From contig NW_020313057.1 in NCBI RefSeq assembly GCF_003265705.1, positions 5,994,363 to 6,058,362 on the forward strand: a DNA stretch of 64,000 bases, given 5' to 3'. Shown here one piece after another: positions 25,280 through 34,959 of the stretch. The position numbers and the translations under genes are program-made. The stretch comes from Callorhinus ursinus (taxonomy: Eukaryota > Chordata > Mammalia > Carnivora > Otariidae). How positions within the stretch are numbered: position 1 is the stretch's first letter; the number at the start of each line of letters is the position of its first letter. A model generated the notes under the pieces. That model did no database searches and was not told the DNA's origin. It worked only from the letters and a program-made list of their open reading frames with translations.

Positions 25280-25480
25280 GGGGCGCCTGGGTGGCTCAGT
25301 CGTTAAGTGTCTGCCTTCAGCTCGGATCATGATCCCAGGGTCCTGGGATCGAGTCCCCGCATCGGGCTCCCGGCTCAGCGGGACGCCTGCTTCTCCCTCT
25401 CCCACGCCCCCTGCCTGTGTTCCCTCTCTTGCTGTTTCTCTCTCTGTCAAATAAATTAAAAAATCTTAAAAAAAAAAAAA
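25280..25480 (+). mobile_element. CAN-SINE
   Basis: GGGGCGCCTGGGTGGCTCAG start, near-consensus body, GTCAAATAAATTAAAAAATC tail and A run. Target duplication not clear. Confidence 0.95.
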
Positions 25481-25499
25481 GACTAAAAATCAAAACATC

Positions 25500-28000
25500 C
25501 CATAACCCCATTTTTAAGGCAATGTTACTTTTAAAGGAACCTTGTGACCCGGTCATCTACCTGTAGGACTGACTCTTACCGTTCTGCTGACCAAAAGGGA
25601 GCACAGATCATTTAAACTGAGACCTCCTCAGGATAGATTTATTTAAAATCTGACCTTAAGTTAAAGGCCATAGGAGTCTGGTAGAGAAGTTCGAAATAAT
25701 AAACCAAAATGATATTTTAGTCTAAATACAGCCTAAACCTAATTTACATAAATCTTCAGGAGGAAAAAAAAATGGGTCTAATAATTTGCTGGCAAGTTGG
25801 CTCTGAGGCATTCATTCAAATGCAGTAATTAAAATTTAACCAAAAATGGAATTTGTACTCATCTGTCATTTTGAGAGCCATAGGATTACATATTTATTAG
25901 CATTCCATTTTAAAGTATCAGCTGATTTTAAAGTATCACTCTCAGTATCTGAACATAATATACAATCTGCAGTTCATAAAACAGACCGTTCATAAAACTC
26001 CGGGTGTAGTTCTGTGAACGTGTAAATCTCAAATATGCTCACCAGGCGTTTCAACCACGTAACCGGAATTGTATTTCTATAAAACCAGTTAGAGTAATCA
26101 CTTTCTGTTATGATTTAGAACAAATGGGAAGGGTGAAGTAGTTCAAAACCTCCCTGTTTCCCCCTTTCTTTTAAAAGTCCTTTTTAGGAGGAGTCCAAAG
26201 CTCACAGTAAATGAAAAAGAAATCCCCAGGAGGAGAAGGTTTCCATCCCTTCACATCTAGATTCAGAGCATGAGATGATTGGATGGCACAATTAAACAGT
26301 GATGATGCTAAAGGGGAATAATTATTTTACAATTACCTGAGAGCATCGCATTTACGGCACTAATTAGTTTTTGTTTCCCACAAAGGTTTTTCCAGGAATG
26401 TGCAGCTCCATTTCTCTTAGCTTTAGCAAGAGCTCTCTCTTAAGGAAAAATAAAAATACATTTTCTGCACTGCTACCCAAGTGGCACACTGTAATGCTGG
26501 CTCTGTTGTGTTACTGGTCCCCCCCACCCCCGGTAGTGGAAACAGACGCGGGGGCATGGGACCTTATTGGTGCTAATGAACTGGAAACCATTAATACTTT
26601 GCAGACCCTCCCTTCTGTGGTGTGTAGAACACATATCTCATGGACAAATAGCTGACTCTCTGTGGTATCCTAATCTGCAAACAAAAAGAAAAACGTGGGC
26701 CTCCCCTGAAAAAACACAACCTTCCAGAGTGAATACTCTTAAGTTGGAAATAAAGACCTCTCAAGTTTGGATGAAGTTCAGCACAGAAACTGCAATGCTT
26801 CGGTGACTTATGAATTTAGCTCCTTGAAACAGGTTGAAAATATCAGGTTTTCCAGGGGAATGCCAATCAGATAAAGGATGCTTACTGTATTGTTACAGTT
26901 ACAGTTGCGAGGGGGATTTTAAAATGTGCTATTATGATGTCAGTGACCGTGCAGAAGCTTACATATAAGCCTCAACAAATGAGCACTACCCCGCATTTTG
27001 GCGCAATAGCTAGAGATCAGGTCCTGTGCTGGTAGTAGGACACTCAAGTTTATCAGAGGATTTTGCATGCCGACGTAGTACCTGTCGTTAATGAGAATCA
27101 GCATTTCATTGTAAGCAACAAAAACACAAGGAAGGGGGTAAGGAGAAATGGAAAAGTTTGCAAATTTATGTAAAAAAGGGGGGAATAGATTTCAGTCTTA
27201 TCAGGGGCCAAATATACTGTTGTTATAGCTGTTGGGGGGTGCGGGGAGAACCGCTCTGAGGTGGAAAACATTCTAAATGATCCCATGAAATCTTAATTAC
27301 TAGGTTCCTATCTGAAAAATCTGATCTCCTTTTTTATCTTGTCTTGCAAGGTTCCTGTTGCCCCCAGTTCACAGCATCTCATCAACAGATGCCGGAGTAA
27401 TCTCAATCCAGCAAATTACAATTAAACAGCAATACTTAACAATTAACATAATACCTCTAACCCAGATCAAAGATAATATTAGTGTTCCAAAACGCCAATA
27501 TGGGATGAGTTTTTGGTTTCAGGAAGCAGCTGATACGAAAATGTGTATTGTTTACTGAGAATTGCTACCTGAAAGTACACTTTTAGAATTTTCCTTAAAA
27601 ACCCATACACATAACTCTTCTTTTAGAGTCTTCTGTCTTTAATTCCTCACACGATCATCAAGGAATCAGGCGGTAAGTCTCAGTTATCACTCTATTTTAT
27701 TATTGGCATTTTCCAAATATACCTCAAATGCCATCTGGGGAAAAGAGGGGGGACCCTAACGCTTTTGACCTTCATCTTGCTGGTACCTTGTAAACCAGAA
27801 AATATTTTTAATTAAAATATATTCTCTTTAATTAACATATGGGATAAGAGTGTGAGTTTGAATCAAATATGAAGTCAATCCTGAACAAGTGATATGTACT
27901 TCCTATAAAGCTCAACCATTCTCATGTGGCACAATTTTAGTTTCCTGATAAAAATCTATGTCGAATATTTAATTCACAGTTCTCTCTTCTCTCCCCAACA
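25500..28000. other. Repeat-poor intronic DNA with AT-rich motif blocks
   Basis: No exon or named repeat. 26270-26420 and 27360-27480 are AT-rich, with several TAATTA/CAATTA motifs, and look like candidate conserved non-coding elements. Confidence 0.5.
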
Positions 28001-28029
28001 ACATTGGAACTGGCATTTCTATAACACAC

Positions 28030-28220
28030 GCACAAGCCTACCACAGCTTTGCTATTTACTGCCTCTGAGGCATGGGCAAGCATATAACCTCCTTAAACAT
28101 GACCTGTAAAATGGGTAGAATACACCCCCTGCACATCTGTTGTCCAGGTTAGAGACGGGTAAATCAAGTGCCTTGGCACACAGTAGGCATTCAGTTAATG
28201 ACTCGTGTTATTGTCATTTA
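28030..28220 (-). mobile_element. MIR SINE
   Basis: In plus orientation the region reads CAAGCATATAACCTCCTTAA ... CCTGTAAAATGGGTAGAATA ... CTTGGCACACAGTAGGCATT, the reverse complement of MIR, moderately decayed. Confidence 0.75.
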
Positions 28221-28254
28221 AGGAGGGAAAGGGAGAAAGCAATAATTGCCTTGC

Positions 28255-28375
28255 CTCCCAGAACTGGTCACATTACCCCAACAATAGTTTCTTAACTTAA
28301 AATGAGGAGGTTTGACCAGATGGTCTCTAAAGCCCCTTTCAACTTGAACAGTAAGTCCCTAGAATCACCTTTCAG
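28255..28375. repeat. L2-type 3' tail fragment
   Basis: AAAATGAGGAGGTTTGACCA followed by GATGGTCTCTAAAGCCCCTT resembles the well-known L2 3' end phrase. Confidence 0.6.
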
Positions 28376-30946
28376 TTTAACTGGACACTGATAGACGTTT
28401 TTCCAGTTATCTTAACTTGGGAGGACTTAATGAACAAAAATGGTGAATTTTTCAAGTTGATGAATTTACATTCAGGATAACTTTTCTCGTTTCCAACAAG
28501 GTTACTTACTGAAGATGAAAAAAAATAAGATTTCATGTTAATTTATTGCTAGCTTCTTGGTGTCTTATTCTAACATCACAGATCAGAGTAATTTTAAAGC
28601 TGCATTTGTCGATTTTTTTTCCACCTGCAATTTCTCCTTTCCAGGACATTATTTCTTAGATTTTTCTGTTTCCCCAAACACCTACATGATCATTAAAAGA
28701 TGTTAAACAAAGGAAACCCTCATCCCCACCCCCGTCCCAAATTGCACCAGTTTAAAATAACATTTTTAAAATCAGTTCCTATTCCTATTTTCATTATGCT
28801 TTGCTGCAAACGATATTCTATAGCAACACAAAGACAACAAAACATTAGTAGTTAAGATTATTTAAAAGGTCTATTTCTATTTACAGTCTGGACGCTGAAC
28901 GCTTAAAAAACCAAGACTTTGAAGCATCTGTCCTAACAATTCAGACCCACTGCAGAGCCTCACATGATCTGGGCTCTTTAAACACTGGATGGGCTTGTGG
29001 GGCCATCAAACATAATAATTCATCTCAAAAGCTATTTGTTCATCTGCCTTGAGGACTCAAACATATTACATCTTGCAAACTTATGTAATATATTCTTGTG
29101 GGAGAACGCCATTGAAAATATGTCCTACTGCTTTAGAAAAATCAACACCAGAAAAACCCCTATGCTTTATTTAAGTTCCTTTTAGGAATAGGCCAACATC
29201 TAGCCGACTGCAATTTAGTCCAAATGGCAATATACCATATGTGACAACCAGTCTCCAAAACAATAAATCTGCACAGCTATCTTCCCAACTGCATGCATAT
29301 GGCAATCAGATACACTGCTAGGTGGGCTTCAAACATTTTCAGCTTGTCATATGCCCTCCCACACAACTCTGTTCCCCAAAGATAGTCTCCAATGTGAGCT
29401 AATTATGAACTATTTTGGAAAACATGCTACAGTACTCTCGGGGCTAAGAAGACAGAATAGTTATCTTGGAAACAAATATTTACAAATCCTCTATTTTTCT
29501 TTTTTTAAAACAGTTCAATTAAGCAATAGTTGACAGCACTGAAAACAATGGGAGTTTGGTTCCAAAAGATACCGTCTGGAAATAACTAGTATCTGGAAGA
29601 GAAGTAGGGTAGAAGTTATGTTAAGGTTTGCACAGGAGACTGTGGCTAAGATACAAAGGCTCTATTCAGAGCAAACAGTTTGAAAAAGCCACATTCATCC
29701 ACCAAACGAAAAGGACGAATTAAACTTTCATAATTCATAATTTAACTGAGAAGCGTCAGCCATCTTTTGGAGATCATTAACATATTAAATTCACAGAGCA
29801 TTCATTAGATGTATGTGGTCACCTAAGTAGCAGGTGACCATAAATTCACAAGCATGATCAAGACAATTCTTCTTCCCCCCACACTCCTCTAGAGAGCAGA
29901 AAACACAAAACTTTCAATAGCAAACGTGCAAACAAGTATTATGTATCTATACAGATACATATATATATGTACCTTGAAAAAATATATATATATTTTAAGG
30001 GGGACAGGACAAGACCTTGTAAAACAAGTATCATGGGAATGTTACTAATCAAGATAAATTTCCCAGAGAAAACTGCCAAAAAGAAATTCAATATTTTAAT
30101 TTACGTTATCTGATTATCTTAGTTGGGACAATGAACCAGAGCGAGTGTACAAGCAAGTTAACATTCTTCATATCGACTGGAAGGACAATTGCCCTTAACA
30201 GATTCTATCATACCCCTCCCCCCACTTTTTTTTTTTTTTTAAATCCTAGGGGCTCAAATAATTGGCCACTGCGGAGTTTCTCAAAAATCTCTCAAACTCA
30301 TAACACTTAACATGCTAGAAAATGAATCCAGCACCGTAGGGGAAAGTTAGTTGCCAGAGAAATGGATCATAAAGCTCTGAACGGCCTACAAATTGCAAAG
30401 GGTACGGTAAGGTGCCAGAAAGAATATGGATGTGAAATCGTATAGTGGGCAGAAGAGGAAACATTTTATATGTAGTCTTACCAGGGATATCAGTCCTTCC
30501 CCCCCCGCCCCCCGCCCCTAGATTAACTGCAGCCTAGTTTCACTAGCAGACGTCTTGCCTGGTAAGAGAGAATTTTTATACGTTCCAAGTCTAAAATGGA
30601 CACAGACCTTTCAGACCCGCTCTGGCAACCCCTTTAGGTTTCCTTTTCATAACACGACTGAATACGAGTGGATGCTACTGACTCCATAGCGCCTGAGCTG
30701 ATAAGAGAAACTTTCCTGTTAAGACTAACGAGCCAGATAAAAATTAGATCCACTTTCCTCAGAAATCCCAGCTCTTTACTTCTCCCAGTAAACTCTCCAC
30801 CCTAGTTTGACGACATGTAAAACCACCAGAATCACATTAATTATTAAATTATAGACCGCATATCAGACAAACCACCATGATTACGTAAAAATTACCTCTA
30901 ATTTCTGCAACAGAGTACACCGGGCTATTTTAATGCTTTATAATTA
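28376..30946. other. Repeat-poor intronic DNA left of the CpG island
   Basis: No exon or named repeat recognised. Contains a TA-rich patch at about 29955-29995, a 9-bp-arm inverted repeat at 29816-29840 and C/T-rich runs near 30210-30240 and 30500-30525. Confidence 0.55.
29816..29840. repeat. Inverted repeat with 9-bp perfect arms
   Basis: TGGTCACCT, a 7-base spacer, then AGGTGACCA. The right arm overlaps an E2-box (CAGGTG) and the pair forms an everted repeat of AGGTGA-type half-sites. Confidence 0.85.
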
Positions 30947-31012
30947 TCCACCCCCTCCCCCCACCTTTTTTTTTTTTTTTTCCCCTCTTCTCTCCTTCCA
31001 CTCTCCCACCAC
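30947..31012 (+). repeat. Polypyrimidine tract downstream of the CpG island
   Basis: About 65 bases almost entirely C and T, including a T run and blocks of C, lie in the CELF2 intron about 0.5 kb past the MTSAF donor. The sense RNA is polypurine. Such a tract could adopt triplex structure or be a slippage-prone site; no coding content. Confidence 0.7.
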
Positions 31013-31149
31013 CGGAAAGGAATCTTTGCAAATGTAAATCAGAGCGGGTAATTTGGTAAGAAGGGATCTTTAAATGGGCCACGAGAGCTCCGTCAGACCC
31101 GCATTTCAAATGACACGAGCGTGCACGCGCGCCCCGCCCCGGGACGCCG

Positions 31150-31320
31150 CGCCCCGCTCGCCGGTCCCCGCCGGCCGGACCCCCAGACCCCGCGTCAGGC
31201 TCGCCGGTCCTCACCTGGTCCCCCGCTCGCCGGTGCCCCGCCTGGAACCCACGCCCCGCCGGTGCCGGTCCCCGCCCCGACCCCGGTCCCCACCCGGACC
31301 CCAATCCCCGCACCGCTCGG
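31150..31320 (-). repeat. Degenerate GC-rich minisatellite in the first 360 bases of CELF2 intron 1
   Basis: The motif GCTCGCCGGT recurs near 31157 and 31226, with a shorter GCTCGCCGGTCC version near 31199, and CCGGTCCCCGCC/CCGGTCCCCACC variants follow to about 31300. On the transcribed RNA this is a G-rich array (GGGGACCGG type) immediately downstream of the 5' splice site. It is irregular, so it is described as degenerate. Confidence 0.55.
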
Positions 31321-31506
31321 CGCAGCACGTCCGGACACTCGCCCCGCTCCGGAGCCGCCTCCGAGACCCAGGGGAAGGCGGCCGCTCCGGAGCCGCCACC
31401 GCCCGCTCTCGCCCTCCTCGGGGCTCCGGGAAGGAGACCTGGCGGCAGCCGCCCGGCCGAGGGCGCGGGGAGAGCGGCCCCGCGTGCCCCGCGGGCTCAC
31501 ACTCAC

Positions 31507-31580
31507 ATTCTGTCGGGAACTAGCAGGCGGCCCTCGACCATCATGTCCGGGAGGAAATCCAGCTTGAAGGCAGAAGTCAT
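31507..31580 (-). CDS. CELF2: CELF2 alternative first coding exon, MTSAF form (partial CDS)
   Basis: From the ATG at 31580 the minus strand encodes 24 residues beginning MTSAFKLDFLPDMMVEGRLL and ending VPDR, then the two bases AT, followed by the donor GTGAGT (31506-31501). This matches the N-terminus I recall for CELF2 isoforms continuing INGTANK: AT plus the first base of the shared exon gives Ile, while AG from the other first exon gives Ser, which fits both known proteins. The related CELF1 N-terminus has the similar motif FKLDFLPEMMV, supporting family membership. Reading through the donor gives Met and then a stop, so splicing is required. The exon sits in a CpG island, giving it a promoter separate from the 43.8-kb exon. 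Confidence 0.95.
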
Positions 31581-31713
31581 GTTCTCGGCGCGCGCTCTGC
31601 GCTCGGGCGGCGGGGGGCGGCTGTGCGCGCGTCCGAGCGGCCGCGGGCGGCGCGAGACGGGCAGGGACAGGTGCGCGCGGCCTCCCGGCGGCGGCCGCCC
31701 GAGCCGGCACTTG

Positions 31714-31719
31714 TCACAT
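31714..31719 (-). promoter_or_regulatory. Minimal start-stop upstream ORF (ATGTGA) in the MTSAF leader
   Basis: On the minus strand ATG is followed directly by TGA, 139 bases upstream of the CELF2 ATG, with A at -3. It is the only ATG I see between the CELF2 start and the upper end of the island. It matters only if transcription starts above 31719. Confidence 0.45.
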
Positions 31720-31919
31720 TCTCTCCCCTCCCGCTCTCCGCCAATCCCCTCCGAAATCCAGCGCCCCGGCGGCCGTCTGCGGAGCGCCAGGTGCGGCGAG
31801 CGGAGGCGGAGCTCCGCGCCCGCCGCGCCGCCGCTTAACCCCTGCGGGCCCGCCCGCCCGGCCCCCGGAGGGAGGGACCCGCCCGAGGCCGGCGGCGGGG
31901 GAAGCTGAGCTCACCAGCT

Positions 31920-31929
31920 TTAAAAATAG
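31920..31929. promoter_or_regulatory. MEF2-type site at the upstream edge of the CpG island
   Basis: TTAAAAATAG fits the MEF2 consensus YTAWWWWTAR exactly. It lies about 340 bases upstream of the MTSAF ATG, at the GC/AT boundary of the island. CELF2 is expressed in muscle, heart and brain, where MEF2 factors act, so a role is plausible; this is inference from motif and position. Confidence 0.45.
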
Positions 31930-34109
31930 CCAGACTTTCCTGGGGTCCCCAGCCTCCGGAAACGCAAACTAGCCCCCACGCTGACTCGGTCCAGTTCCAC
32001 TCAATTCCCGATTTCCACGGCGCCTGGCACGAGGCCCGAATAACCGCTGTAGTAGATTTAGTGCCACTGCATCGCCAAAGCCTTAGTTCACATGCCGGTC
32101 AAAACCCAACTCCCGAGCCGAAGAGAAACGGAACCTTCATTAGTTTTTGCTGAGAACGCTTTTCTGCGCGATCTGCTCGCCAGTGAATGAACTAACAGTA
32201 ATAACTGATACAGCATTCGTGGGTTAGCCCAAGCAAATATCAGATAAATGGCCCAAGTGACATTTAGGGACTTATCTCAATGCTTTAAGGACAAAGAGAA
32301 CTCCATCTCCACACAATTACATTTCCTTTGTATTCTCTCGAAAAACGAATTAGGATAAGGGACTGAAAATGTGAATCACAGTAATCATGTTTTCTTTTAA
32401 GAAGAAATCAAATCTGTCATTTTCTAGTATTCAATAAAATGACCGAAAACCAACGGTGACTTTATTGAAAGGCTGTGAGATCTATAACGTAGTGGACATG
32501 AAGCTTAACGCCCGTTTAAGATTTGTGACTATTTACTAATAGGGCTTGAGGAAAGTGGCAAAAATCTCACAGATGAACAGAAGCAGGGGGTTTAATTTTC
32601 CCAAGTGATTTGCAAAATTCTTGAAAGTAAGTAAGTGGTGGGGCATTCTCATTCACTGTTGTCATTGTTTTGTTGTTTGGTTATTAGGCTGAAACCAAAC
32701 TTTTCACAAGGTCACAAGTACGTAAAACTCCTATCTCATGTACTAAAGCGTCATTAATTGCATACCAGAAGTTTACAGTTTGCCTCTTTTTTGGTCATCA
32801 CTTCTATTATGTAATGACATCACACCTGGCGATGTAGTCATGGTAACCAGGGGATTAAACAAGTAAGTCACGTGTGTAGTCAAATCTATCAGGTGTGAGA
32901 TGTATCAGACACCATAATACAAAGAAAAGATCTTTTCTCACCAACTTCTTGTGTGATAGAAGAACTGACCATCTTTGGAGATTATGAAGGAAAAGAAGTA
33001 TTTATATACCAATTTTAAATCCAGGCTTGATGGATTGAGCACTATGAAGTAACAGGCCTGGAGTATTCAATTAAGTCCATACATCCTTAATGGACTTGAT
33101 TTCTTTCTTCAGCTGAACAATAACCCTGGCTTTGACCAACATAGTTCTAATTCCAAGGCCAATGTAGGGCTAGGACTAACCTTCATTTGAAAATACAGTC
33201 TTTCTGAGGGACGAGGTCTAGGTTCATAAGGAATTGAAAAACAGATGCAATAAAATGAATTCTTAGGTCCAAAATACCCAAACTTTTCCTGATAGCACTA
33301 ATTTCCATTTATTCCCTATTCCTGCTACTCTAGGCTGCCTTTCGAAATTATAAGAATTTTGTTGGTCTTTCAATAATCTTAATAAAGTAATTAACTGGGT
33401 AAATGAGACCAACCTTGTCAGTTCTTGGTTTTCATGTATTATTTATATAAATCCCAAATGTATATAATGAGCTGACCGTATAACAAATTTATTTTAAGAA
33501 TGAACCGAACTGGCCTCCAGAACAGAAGCAAAACACAACCGCATTAATCAAAGAGAGAAAGATTTCCAAATCAGCTGTGGAATAAAGCTACATATCTACA
33601 TTCTGTAAGGTAGAAAAAGCTTCATTAACATGTACACTTCTGAAATATTTATTTTCTCTTTAATTGCATGTGAATTAGTTGGGAGAAGCTGTAGGGAAGC
33701 CCTCTTACTGACTTAAGCCTTCTCAGCAGTTTGTTAAATTCTAGCCTCAAATCCCTTGAGGCAATAGTGGATTCAAAGCAGCTTTTAATCATACTATAAG
33801 GAGGGTGAAGTAGTATGTAAGTAGGTCATAGAGAAAGAATTACAAGTGCATAGGTTATTGCCTTATTTAACAACTACAGCGTACCCGAGTTTTCAAAGCA
33901 CATTTGCTTTTGCCATTTACAGTTCGAAAGAAACCAGGGTCAAATACAAAAAGAAAATCACTCTTACATGGGATACCGTGACAATGTGAACCAAGGAATG
34001 CTTACGGAGTGTAGCTGAGTTTAGTTTGGCTGCCAAATACATAAATAATACAGTGACTGTACAGGTACTTGATGGAGGTGCCAAAGAGAAACAAAATACA
34101 CAGACATAC

Positions 34110-34110
<1 letters not shown>
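31930..34110. other. Unique DNA upstream of the CpG island, no gene
   Basis: Lies in the intron of the longer CELF2 transcript. No exon or named repeat. It contains mixed AT-rich sequence and a CRE-like/TGACATCA stretch near 32815-32822, of unproven meaning. Confidence 0.55.

Positions 34111-34114
<4 letters not shown>

Positions 34115-34154
<40 letters not shown>
34115..34154 (+). repeat. (CA)20 microsatellite, (UG)20 in CELF2 pre-mRNA
   Basis: Forty uninterrupted bases of CA on the plus strand. It lies in the intron between the two CELF2 first exons, so the sense transcript carries a UG repeat. Confidence 0.97.
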
Positions 34155-34157
<3 letters not shown>

Positions 34158-34911
34158 CATAGGGTGTTGTTTCCATGATCATAGCACATGCACAATAGCC
34201 CTTTTAAAAAATACCAGTTTCAAAAGGTCTTGAGTCTAAAAACGAAAACAAAACCAAAACACCCAACCAAATACCACCTGATGAAAAGCGTAAATTTCTC
34301 TTTTCACTGCTTGGCAGAAGGAAAAAACAAAAATCCAAAAACAACTCAATGGGGCCCTTTTTTTAATTTTCATGCAGTCATGAGCCATCAGGTATCATGT
34401 TTTGGCAGTTCGTGTTATTTGGCAGACAGTTCCACTGGGCCGCTGTTGAACACTCGGGTTCAATGGAGCTATTTTATAGCCAGGGATCTTATCAACGGCA
34501 CTGAAACGGGATGAGGCCTTCAGCGGGCCCCTCTCACGGACTTGACCTGGTTGGTGTCACCACTGTGTGCTGCCATCACTGGGGACGGTTCTGTTGGGAA
34601 TAATGAAGTTTCCTCATAGTTTTCACTTCATGGTAGAAAAACCTTAAGCTCTTCCCTAGGCCCATCCCCCTACCTTCCCTAATTGTCTTTTTTTTTAATC
34701 AACTTGCTATTCATTTCCCAAACAAAAGGCAATTCAAGAATTGGAAGCACTTCAAGGGAAAGTTTCTGAATGACCTCATTTCATATGAGGCCTTCCAAGG
34801 CAATCGGGTGCACTGTGCTGTTTCAGCAAGCCGCTTCCCCCCCTCACGCCTCATCTCAAACTGAGTTTTCTCCAATGGTCATTGTTTGAGCACTGAATTA
34901 TCAGTGGCATT

Positions 34912-34914
<3 letters not shown>

Positions 34915-34952
<38 letters not shown>
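34915..34952 (+). repeat. (AC)19 microsatellite, (UG)n in CELF2 pre-mRNA
   Basis: Thirty-eight uninterrupted bases. It is the second long UG-coding tract in the same intron, 0.76 kb from the first. Confidence 0.97.
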
Positions 34953-34953
<1 letters not shown>

Positions 34954-34959
34954 ACAAAA

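Larger units (their letters stand above)
31083..31915 (-). promoter_or_regulatory. CpG island promoter of the MTSAF-type CELF2 transcript
   Basis: About 0.8 kb of very GC-rich, CpG-dense sequence stands out from AT-rich surroundings on both sides. It covers the MTSAF exon, its 5' leader and the start of the following intron. Several GC-box-like CCCGCCC/GGGCGG stretches and a CCAAT element (31741-31745 on the plus strand, inverted relative to the gene) lie within about 300 bases upstream of the ATG. No convincing TATA box is visible. Long open frames across it on both strands reflect GC content and are not genes. Divergent non-coding transcription to the right is possible but not shown by sequence. 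Confidence 0.9.

Noticed and set aside
1..31000. Search for the next CELF2 exons (NGTANKMNG and RRM1)
   Set aside because: No matching minus-strand sequence seen; the intron is known to be very long, so these exons are taken to lie outside the window.
31195..31710. 171-codon Ala/Gly/Pro/Arg-rich frame overlapping the CELF2 exon in another register
   Set aside because: It begins at GTG rather than ATG, and its length is explained by CpG-island composition. The real coding frame is the 74-base MTSAF exon.
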